Assembly: GCA_009746045.1 (NCBI GenBank)
Contig: RPFO01000448.1
Location: 4,029,419-4,051,918 of the forward strand
From: Mesostigma viride
Taxonomy: Eukaryota > Streptophyta > Mesostigmatophyceae > Mesostigmatales > Mesostigmataceae
Reading direction: 5' to 3'
DNA: 22,500 nt
Shown: one piece after another, positions 20,701-22,500 of the stretch
How positions within the stretch are numbered: position 1 is the stretch's first letter
Layout: each line of letters starts with the position of its first letter
Translations under genes and position numbers: made by a program
The notes under the pieces: model-generated
Told to the model about the DNA's origin: nothing
Database searches by the model: none
What the model saw: only the letters and a program-made list of their open reading frames with translations

Positions 20701-22500
20701 AATTTTACACCCAGCCGGCAGGCAAACGTGGAAAGAGCTTCTACCACAGGCAGAGAGCCAGCGTTCTCCCATATTCCAAGTTTCCTAAAACCATTAATAC
20801 AATCAAAACTTTCCATCACCCAATGCCGGAATTTATTGTATAGGCCGCAAGGTCAGAGGAGAAGTTGCTGGTTAGCTCCCCTACCCCAACCCCAACCCTT
20901 GTGAGCCACTCACATGAACCCGCTGTTGCGCACGGGGTGCAGCGCGGTGATGCTCTTGTTGGCATTCCATTTGCCCGCCGCCACCATCTTGCGCATGTCC
21001 AAGTCCCATACCTGATAGCAACAAGAATAAGGAATTGATGGAACAGAAGGGTGCAGAGGGGACCCACGTCATGGCAAGGTTTGCTGCTACAACACCAACG
21101 GGGTTTGCTGCCACTCGTTCTACAAATAGAATAGTGAGCGCCCACCGCTGGAAAATCGACCACGTGCCCTTGACAACCAGCATGATGGGTCTGTTGTCGG
21201 GAAAAGAGCTACAACCGCAGGCACGTGGGCATGGTGTGCCGGAGCCATGGCTTATCCCTCATGCTTGCTTGTCATTCTTACCAGCCGCATGCCAATGCCT
21301 GGCATACAGCTTCGCGGGGCAACGCCTTTGAGGGGGGTGGATTAGGAAAATGTTGGCGGGCTCTGCCACATGAAAAACACAGATTTTGCAACGTTATCAA
21401 ATCACGCACATTGCAGGACGCATGCATGCTCCGAGACGAGGATATGCAGATGTGACAAGGCCATGGATGTGGTTGGCCTGATGCACCATTTCATCATTGA
21501 TACGTCACTGTTAGGTAGACTGAACACAGACATATGACATGTGCCTGGTGAAACAAATGACAAACGTTCAATCTAATACAATGTACCAAGCATTTTTTAT
21601 TCGCGTAGTTATGGATTTATTTTACATATTTACTTATTTCTATATCTATTTTAAAATACTACTCCACATATGGTTATCTATTTATAAGTAAATAGTGCCA
21701 GCCAAACGGTTCTGGCTGGCAGGCCAGCTTTCTTGTGGAAAATCTGTGATGGCAGCCGAGCAAGCTACAGTTGGTCCTACGGGACTACCCATCACATACC
21801 TCCAGGTCATCTGCCACTGACAGGTAGACAAGCCGAGGGCAGTTCGGGACAAACTGGCGCCCACGTGGCGAGAGATGACGCGAAACCAGCGGGCAAGCAA
21901 AAGAATAAGGCACATTAGACGTCCTGGCAACGGGCATGATCTTAAAACCTCCTTCGAATTTCAAGGCAAAAGGTTTACCATTTGGGTAAGATGGTTAACT
22001 TGAGTGAGTGTATGGGCAGTGAATATTCGTGAGATCAAGACCTCTAGAAACTTGTTACGGACACCAAGCGCTATGATCATAGGTTAACGGTAAGCTAGGC
22101 ATCAACAGAAATGAATAACCAAAATTATGCCTTTGGTTCTCGTGGCCAACACAAGTACGCTCCTGAGCCAGAATATAGCAACAAACTTTGGCCCAAGCAA
22201 CCTCTGCAGCTATCGGATGCACGCAGCTACTGGGTGGCACAAACCACGATGCCACAGACACCGCAGGTTTCCAGCGCAATTAGCAGAAAGGTGCCTTGGA
22301 TAGGTAAACTTTGCTCATGGCAGGCTTAATGCATGCAGCGCAGCATTGTTGGGAGACAAAGTGCATTCATTCCCTGCAGAGCACCTCAGCGCACATAAAT
22401 CTTGAGTGATACGCTGCATATAGATCACATCTGAGTGCTGATAATCCAGCCGAGAGCGGCACCCAGCATATATGGAGATGGTGACCGCACCTGGAGCAGC
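1197..22500 (-). CDS. tomosyn: Tomosyn-like (STXBP5/Lgl family) WD40-R-SNARE protein, 21 exons, 5'-partial
   Basis: One spliced gene spans the window; its start lies beyond base 22500. Joined exons give about 1,456 residues (1,469 with the longer exon 10) and keep one open frame with matching phases at every junction. The order is: first WD40 propeller (window residues about 1-430, with motifs such as [10 protein letters not shown] and [14 protein letters not shown]), a basic then acidic linker (about 460-670), second propeller (about 710-1160, with [33 protein letters not shown] and RSLPDLG), an Ala/Pro- and Ser-rich tail, and a C-terminal R-SNARE motif ending RKWWQV. This matches plant and animal tomosyns, which bind syntaxin/SNAP-25-type Q-SNAREs through the VAMP-like tail and limit vesicle fusion. 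The protein should be cytosolic or peripheral: no signal peptide or transmembrane helix is visible in the part seen. It is longer than typical plant members (about 1,100 residues, from memory), mainly through low-complexity insertions. Identity is seen by motif reading, not by a search. Confidence 0.93.
1602..1817. repeat. 54-bp tandem repeat, 4 copies, each with TTTTAGGG
   Basis: Four units start at 1602, 1656, 1710 and 1764 with a few substitutions (for example tcagg/tcggg). Every unit ends in GCTGTTTTAGGGTT, which contains the Chlamydomonas-type telomere word TTTTAGGG. It sits in the last intron (1305-2174), the remainder of which shows nothing recognisable. Confidence 0.9.
2175..2237 (-). 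CDS. Tomosyn exon, R-SNARE core with zero-layer Arg
   Basis: 21 codons reading [21 protein letters not shown]. The acceptor is CTTCAG and the donor GTGGGT, phase 0 both sides. Aligned with VAMP (LERDQKL), the Arg of LIERGEKL is the central zero-layer arginine that defines R-SNAREs. Confidence 0.95.
3026..3309. mobile_element. Short terminal-inverted-repeat element (MITE-like)
   Basis: The ends are TACACCCCCCC...and GGGGGGTGTA, and similarity continues inward: TTTGACGTTTAAGATT on the left against TTGATGTTTGAGAATG on the reversed right end. The same minisatellite motif (TAAGGAAG-CTTGATG) flanks both sides, as if the element had landed in the array. Inside, bases about 3064-3115 and 3200-3253 form a diverged direct repeat. 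There is no coding frame. No clear target duplication is visible, so it might instead be a diverged hairpin. Confidence 0.45.
3311..3553. repeat. Minisatellite, CCCCCTAGGAAGGAAGGCTTGATG type
   Basis: About nine imperfect units of 23-31 bases with core AGGAAGGCTTGATGCCCCCC. One more unit lies at 3003-3024, on the other side of the inverted-repeat element. Confidence 0.85.
3805..3834. repeat. Interstitial telomere-like tract bounded by CCCGGG
   Basis: CCCGGG, then three TTTAG(GG) units, then CCCGGG. The TTTAGGG unit is the plant and volvocine telomere repeat. Matching CCCGGG hexamers on both sides make the boundary symmetrical. Confidence 0.85.
4491..4988 (-). CDS. Tomosyn exon, tail, extra coiled coil and start of R-SNARE
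   Basis: 166 codons. It begins [40 protein letters not shown], then a Ser/Pro-rich stretch, a highly charged segment ([20 protein letters not shown]) likely to be helical, and [15 protein letters not shown]. The last part aligns with the 'IK.KY..AG..SA' that opens the SNARE motif of plant tomosyns. The acceptor is CCGCAG and the donor GTATGC, both phase 0. Confidence 0.94.
4989..5314. other. Intron 18, nothing recognisable
   Basis: A 326-base intron between the two tail exons. Next to the acceptor it is G-rich on the plus strand (pyrimidine-rich sense tract). No repeat or gene is visible in it. Confidence 0.7.
5315..5522 (-). CDS. Tomosyn exon, Ala/Pro-rich tail
   Basis: Encodes [20 protein letters not shown] followed by an Ala-rich probable helix, a Pro-Ala repeat ([17 protein letters not shown]) and KEEKKKS. 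The acceptor is CCCACAG (phase 2) and the donor GTGCGT (phase 0). The first 20 residues are conserved in plant tomosyns (SLP.LHD..LAAA). The rest is lineage-specific low complexity. Confidence 0.92.
5523..5991. other. Intron 17 with short AATAATGCA repeats
   Basis: 469 bases. Bases 5796-5845 contain several imperfect copies of GAATAATGCA-type words. Otherwise no gene or element is seen. Confidence 0.65.
5992..6050 (-). CDS. Tomosyn exon, end of second propeller
   Basis: A 59-base exon encoding [19 protein letters not shown] and two bases of an Arg codon. The acceptor is AACCAG and the donor GTGGGT. The segment [20 protein letters not shown] corresponds to the 'SGSE...SLL..EN.FR.P.SLP' region of plant homologues. 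Identity rests on frame, phase and this motif. Confidence 0.9.
6051..6424. other. Intron 16 with pyrimidine-rich plus strand
   Basis: 374 bases. Bases 6120-6170 hold repeated GCATC words, and 6195-6335 is strongly T/C-rich on the plus strand with repeated CCTATTCC and CATTGCT words. No gene is seen. Confidence 0.65.
6425..6548 (-). CDS. Tomosyn exon, second propeller
   Basis: Encodes [41 protein letters not shown]. The acceptor is GCGCAG (phase 2) and the donor GTGCGT (phase 0). The SLPDL...W.F....NGQ pattern is the last clear blade of plant tomosyns. Confidence 0.94.
6712..6931. repeat. (CCCACA)n hexanucleotide array
   Basis: About 36 nearly perfect copies of CCCACA with variant edges (CACACC before, CCCGCA after, to about 6950). 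It lies in intron 15 (6549-7426), about 160 bases upstream of the acceptor in the sense direction, and contains no AG on the sense strand. All three frames are open on both strands, so the long Thr-His, Val-Trp and Cys-Gly frames here are artefacts. Confidence 0.97.
7427..7560 (-). CDS. Tomosyn exon, second propeller
   Basis: Encodes [44 protein letters not shown] plus a split Arg codon. The acceptor is CTTGCAG and the donor GTGAGC (phase 2). Across the junction it reads RVQIRSLPDLG, the conserved 'RSLPDL' of this family. Confidence 0.94.
7561..8080. other. Intron 14 with long sense pyrimidine tract
   Basis: From the acceptor at 7561 to about 7740 the plus strand is almost all purine, including G runs at 7602-7626. 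The sense RNA therefore carries a C/T tract of about 170 nt with no AG. The rest (7741-8080) is unremarkable. Confidence 0.75.
8081..8253 (-). CDS. Tomosyn exon, second propeller
   Basis: Starts with a Ser/His/Arg-rich loop ([19 protein letters not shown]), then [26 protein letters not shown]. The [14 protein letters not shown] strand pair is a recognisable tomosyn blade and is followed in the next exon by GDRTTIKKE. The acceptor is GCGGCAG (phase 1) and the donor GTGGGT (phase 0). The serine-rich loop is a plausible phosphorylation region (inference). Confidence 0.92.
8254..9026. other. Intron 13, minor repeats only
   Basis: 773 bases. Bases 8578-8770 hold loose repeats of GCGAGCATG, GCTAGTTGCAAGG and GCTAGC words. 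No coding exon or mobile element is recognised. Confidence 0.6.
9027..9134 (-). CDS. Tomosyn exon, second-propeller loop
   Basis: Encodes [35 protein letters not shown]. The acceptor is CGCTCAG (phase 1) and the donor GTACGC (phase 1). The split codons on both sides regenerate Asp and Gly, giving FLLDGEG and KSKGHRKS. It forms a surface loop with an acidic run next to a basic run. Confidence 0.88.
9276..9412. repeat. 18-bp AACAACATGGCATTA-type tandem repeat, left part
   Basis: Degenerate units built on CAACAGCATGGCATTAA. The same array resumes at 11697 on the far side of the TTAA element. Confidence 0.8.
9431..9685 (+). other. Open frame of 84 codons in the TTAA element, unknown
   Basis: Starts at the ATG inside the left terminal repeat ([19 protein letters not shown]...) and ends at TAA 9683-9685. 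The protein has mixed composition (for example [18 protein letters not shown]) unlike the low-complexity frames elsewhere. I recognise no family. It may be a remnant of an element-encoded or captured gene. Confidence 0.2.
9436..9461. promoter_or_regulatory. Perfect 26-bp palindrome with E2F-type core
   Basis: Directly inside the left terminal repeat. Its centre reads TTTTTTGGCGCCAAAAAA, which holds TTTGGCGC in both orientations and fits the E2F/DP consensus TTTSSCGC. The palindrome is exact over 26 bases. Function is inferred from the motif only. Confidence 0.5.
9749..10087 (+). other. Cysteine-rich open frame in the TTAA element
   Basis: A 112-codon frame without an ATG at its start. It contains C-x2-C-x21-C-x2-C (CLTC at residues 43-46, CREC at 68-71), a spacing like a small zinc-binding module. 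A good plus-strand donor (GTAAGT at 9846) lies within it, so it may be exon plus intron. It is possibly the decayed end of a transposase; this is not established. Confidence 0.2.
10790..11300. repeat. Degenerate ~190-bp direct repeat, about 2.7 copies
   Basis: Anchors recur about 190 bases apart: AGTTCTTATCACAACGAC (10853), AGTTCTTGTCAGAACGTC (11042) and GCGCTTGTCAGAATGACC (11232). Likewise GGTGCTAGTGTGGCTGAAT (10960) pairs with GGTGTTAGTGTGGTTAAAT (11149). The repeat lies in the right half of the TTAA element. Confidence 0.6.
11697..11850. repeat. 18-bp AACAGCATGGCATTAACA tandem repeat, right part
   Basis: About eight units of CAACAGCATGGCATTAA with small changes, continuing the array at 9276-9412. 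It ends about 50 bases from the donor of the exon at 11900-12209. Confidence 0.9.
11900..12209 (-). CDS. Tomosyn exon, second propeller
   Basis: Encodes [36 protein letters not shown], a Gly/Asp-rich loop, [20 protein letters not shown] and [17 protein letters not shown]...KPVGMFLL. The acceptor is CCCCCAG (phase 0) and the donor GTGCGT (phase 1). The 'KP..xFLLD' segment preceding the linker to the next blade is shared with plant tomosyns. Confidence 0.94.
12254..12300 (+). repeat. (GGGT)n / G-run tract, G-quadruplex prone on plus strand
   Basis: Six GGGT units followed by GGGAGGGGGGG, 45-90 bases from the acceptor of the exon at 11900-12209. The sense strand is C-rich here and contributes to its pyrimidine tract. 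A duplicated GGAAGATGTTGATT follows at 12302-12333. Confidence 0.75.
12596..12786. repeat. 36-bp tandem repeat with internal dyads
   Basis: About five units of GTGTTGAAACCTGGTTCAAA plus GTTCAAATGTGTTTCA, the first ones shorter. TTGAAACCTGGTTCAA inside each unit is an inverted repeat. It lies in intron 11 (12210-12868), far from the acceptor. Units abut directly with no spacers, so this is not a CRISPR array. Confidence 0.92.
12869..12993 (-). CDS. Tomosyn exon, second propeller
   Basis: Reads [41 protein letters not shown], ending at donor GTGCGT in phase 0. The start is either 12993 (acceptor GTGCAG) or 12985 (acceptor GTCCAG), depending on where the previous exon ends. Joined to the next exon it gives [14 protein letters not shown], a textbook blade end of the tomosyn second propeller. 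Confidence 0.88.
13114..13192. repeat. 14-bp tandem repeat AATATGACCAGGCC, 5.6 copies
   Basis: Nearly perfect units in intron 10. They contain no AG on the sense strand and fall inside the AG-free stretch upstream of the acceptor at 12994. The rest of this intron (13193-13816) shows nothing recognisable. Confidence 0.95.
13817..13892 (-). CDS. Tomosyn exon, second propeller (3' end uncertain)
   Basis: Starts [15 protein letters not shown] after acceptor CCCTCAG. Two ends are possible. With the strong donor GTGAGG the exon is 13848-13892 (15 codons), and the next exon must then start at 12985. With a non-canonical GC donor (TCAG then GCAAGC) it runs to 13817, adds [10 protein letters not shown], and joins in phase to an exon starting at 12993. 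I list the longer form because the acceptor it implies has no competing AG close upstream, as at the other junctions. Confidence 0.65.
13893..14490. other. Intron 9 with long G run
   Basis: 598 bases. Bases 13909-13931 are almost all G on the plus strand (a C run on the sense strand) some 20 bases upstream of the acceptor. The remainder shows no gene or clear repeat. Confidence 0.75.
14491..14568 (-). CDS. Tomosyn exon, second propeller
   Basis: 26 codons: [20 protein letters not shown] then GHKGGE. With the next exon it gives GHKGGELRVYQFS, a clear WD40 blade. The acceptor is TTGCCAG and the donor GTGAGG; both junctions are phase 0. Confidence 0.94.
14569..15136. other. Intron 8 with CCAGGTACCAGCCA repeats
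   Basis: 568 bases. Bases 15046-15095 carry about four imperfect copies of AACCAGCCACCCAGGTACC-type words, and 14880-15000 is C/T-rich on the plus strand. No gene is seen. Confidence 0.65.
15137..15355 (-). CDS. Tomosyn exon, second propeller
   Basis: 73 codons reading [15 protein letters not shown], then [16 protein letters not shown], then [19 protein letters not shown], then [15 protein letters not shown]. The WPLxGG followed by a blade ending in DGxVRLLDA matches the plant tomosyn second propeller closely. The acceptor is TGCACAG and the donor GTAAGG, both phase 0. Confidence 0.95.
15395..15482 (+). repeat. Purine repeat GGAGGGGCAAGGAGGGGT in intron 7
   Basis: Tandem, variable AGGAGGGG(C/T)AAGG units. 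The sense RNA is a pyrimidine tract that ends near the acceptor at 15356. The rest of intron 7 (15483-16011) holds a loose pair of similar words near 15556 and 15674 (TAAGGG..CA/AGTCCA-TGAGC) and otherwise nothing clear. Confidence 0.8.
16012..16651 (-). CDS. Tomosyn exon, polybasic/acidic linker (213 codons)
   Basis: Begins [21 protein letters not shown] (basic). Two Asp/Glu runs follow around [20 protein letters not shown], then five copies of a hexapeptide of the form K-[YN]-[AVG]-S-E-x (coding bases about 16380-16462), a Gly/Arg stretch and a second Ser/Asp/Glu run. The exon ends in folded-looking sequence ([21 protein letters not shown], then [13 protein letters not shown]). The acceptor is TACACAG in phase 2 and the donor GTGCGT in phase 0. 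It probably lies between the two propellers or in a long loop. Conservation outside close relatives is doubtful. Confidence 0.9.
16380..16462 (-). repeat. Coding 18-bp repeat (hexapeptide K-Y-A-S-E-x, 5 copies)
   Basis: Five consecutive codon sextets encode [24 protein letters not shown] and KYGGRG inside the linker exon. The DNA units have diverged at third positions, which suggests that the peptide pattern is older than the intron arrays. Confidence 0.85.
16667..17396. repeat. 46-bp tandem repeat, 15 copies
   Basis: The unit is GCGCGGGGCCATGGTCGTGG followed by GCAGTAGGAAAGGAGAGGGC and AGGGCA. Fifteen copies carry CCATGGTC; one truncated unit lies near 16911. The array starts 15 bases from the acceptor at 16652. 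No unit contains AG on the sense strand. Because 46 is not a multiple of 3, the array keeps long frames open on the minus strand, which are not genes. Confidence 0.97.
17440..17760. repeat. Compound (CA)n and poly(A) microsatellite
   Basis: CA repeats at 17443-17465 and 17595-17678 with interruptions, then A runs at 17702-17739 and 17747-17760. The A runs end four bases from the donor of the exon at 17766, so the sense RNA has GTGCG followed by about 50 mostly U bases. Confidence 0.97.
17766..18286 (-). CDS. Tomosyn exon, end of first propeller and basic helix
   Basis: Encodes [12 protein letters not shown]... [20 protein letters not shown]...[17 protein letters not shown], two strands of a WD40 blade. 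A Ser/Thr/Pro/Arg-rich loop follows. The exon ends in an Ala/Gly/Lys-rich helix ([20 protein letters not shown], then [13 protein letters not shown]). The acceptor is CCCCAG and the donor GTGCGT, phase 2. The donor is followed at once by a long T-tract on the sense strand. The lysine-rich end continues into the next exon and forms a polybasic patch. Confidence 0.93.
18458..18576. repeat. (GTGTGC)n hexanucleotide array in intron 5
   Basis: About 19 copies of GTGTGC with one GTGTGCCT change near the end. AG-free on the sense strand. The intron also has a G-rich plus-strand tract at 18290-18372 next to the acceptor. Confidence 0.96.
18835..19423 (-). CDS. Tomosyn exon, first propeller (196 codons)
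   Basis: Begins [20 protein letters not shown], the best conserved tomosyn/Lgl blade, then [26 protein letters not shown] (another blade), a proline- and arginine-rich loop, [15 protein letters not shown], and a glycine-rich segment before [18 protein letters not shown]. The acceptor is CCCCCAG in phase 2 and the donor GTACGT in phase 0. The GGLTREEPD segment corresponds to the conserved 'G-G-x-x-x-x-E-P-D' region near the end of the first propeller of plant homologues. Confidence 0.95.
19424..20068. other. Intron 4, nothing recognisable
   Basis: 645 bases between two first-propeller exons. No tandem repeat, palindrome or coding frame stands out. Its AG-free stretch (35 nt) is the shortest in the gene. 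Confidence 0.65.
20069..20284 (-). CDS. Tomosyn exon, first propeller with acidic loop
   Basis: Encodes [14 protein letters not shown], a loop, [15 protein letters not shown], and an acidic run (about 10 Asp/Glu in [11 protein letters not shown]), then [13 protein letters not shown]. The acceptor is GCTCCAG and the donor GTGAGG (phase 2). The blade ending YLGYDTGEV and the next-exon start RLLIAY correspond to consecutive blades in plant tomosyns. The acidic loop is an addition relative to what I recall of the family. Confidence 0.93.
20285..20913. other. Intron 3, nothing recognisable
   Basis: 629 bases. Repeated GCAACAGGG and GTATGACC words occur at 20390-20525, too loose to call an array. 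No gene is seen. Confidence 0.6.
20914..21011 (-). CDS. Tomosyn exon, first propeller
   Basis: The exon encodes [15 protein letters not shown]...[13 protein letters not shown] and ends in a split codon (phase 2). The acceptor is TATCAG and the donor GTGAGT. The VWDL motif plus the following ITALH strand is a WD40 D-strand/A-strand transition. The split codon AT|T restores Ile and leads into YLGYDTGEV. Confidence 0.92.
21012..21799. other. Intron 2 with AT-rich island and hairpins
   Basis: 788 bases. Bases 21590-21695 are strongly AT-rich. ATTTACTTAT (near 21628) and ATAAGTAAAT (near 21684) are inverted copies. TGCCAGCC (21696-21703) and GGCTGGCA (21714-21721) form a second hairpin. No gene is seen. 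Confidence 0.65.
21800..21853 (-). CDS. Tomosyn exon, first propeller
   Basis: This is an 18-codon exon reading [18 protein letters not shown]. The acceptor is CGCCAG and the donor GTATGT, both in phase 0. Joined to the next exon it gives [12 protein letters not shown], a classical blade ending of the first beta-propeller. In plant tomosyns the corresponding segment lies near residue 80-100, which is how the missing N-terminus was estimated. Confidence 0.88.
21854..22490. other. Intron 1 of the visible part, nothing recognisable
   Basis: 637 bases between the partial exon and the first full exon. No repeat array, element or coding frame with support. Confidence 0.6.
22491..22500 (-). CDS. 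Tomosyn exon (partial, 3' end only)
   Basis: Only the last ten bases of this exon are in the window, reading one leftover base and then codons for LLQ, followed by a GTGCGG donor. It joins in phase 0 to the next exon to give [14 protein letters not shown], the usual run into a WD40 blade in tomosyns. The exon body lies outside the window. Confidence 0.7.

Overview
This window looks like nuclear DNA of a green alga, most likely a chlorophyte of the volvocine/Chlamydomonadales type. That placement is inferred from small GC-rich exons, 5' splice sites of the GTGCGT/GTGAGT/GTGGGT kind, 0.3-2.8 kb introns full of micro- and minisatellites, and plant/algal telomere-like motifs (TTTAGGG, TTTTAGGG). 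I see no bacterial operon, rRNA, tRNA or CRISPR array, and the species cannot be fixed from the sequence.

Nearly the whole window is one gene on the minus strand, read from base 22500 down to a TAA stop at 1197-1199. I pieced it together from 21 exons by splice signals, reading phase and protein-family logic. It encodes a tomosyn-like protein of the STXBP5 / lethal giant larvae family: two WD40 beta-propellers, a long charged linker, and a C-terminal R-SNARE (VAMP-like) motif that ends in KWWQV with no membrane anchor. About 1,460-1,470 residues are encoded here. The first exons (perhaps 80-100 residues, by comparison with plant homologues) lie beyond 22500. Known family members sequester Q-SNAREs and tune exocytosis; a similar job in secretion is inferred here.

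Layout: 1-1196 is the 3' flank (3' UTR plus intergenic) with hairpins. The C-terminal exons, including the SNARE motif, lie at 1197-6548. The second propeller and its loops lie at 7427-15355. The charged linker and first propeller lie at 16012-22500. About 20% of the window is coding and the rest is introns.

The introns hold most of the unusual structure. There is a 2.27-kb element with 16-bp terminal inverted repeats, flanked by TTAA and inserted into an 18-bp tandem repeat (9420-11685). It carries a perfect 26-bp palindrome built around an E2F-type site. A second, short inverted-repeat element sits in a minisatellite at 3026-3309. There are arrays of 54, 46, 36, 18, 14 and 6 bp, and an interstitial telomere-like tract. 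All introns share one pattern: upstream of each 3' splice site lies a stretch free of AG on the sense strand, 35 to about 880 nt long, and the longest ones are made of expanded repeats. No wholly new multi-gene system is visible. The main points of interest are this AG-exclusion architecture, the TTAA element and the algal-specific linker of the tomosyn protein.
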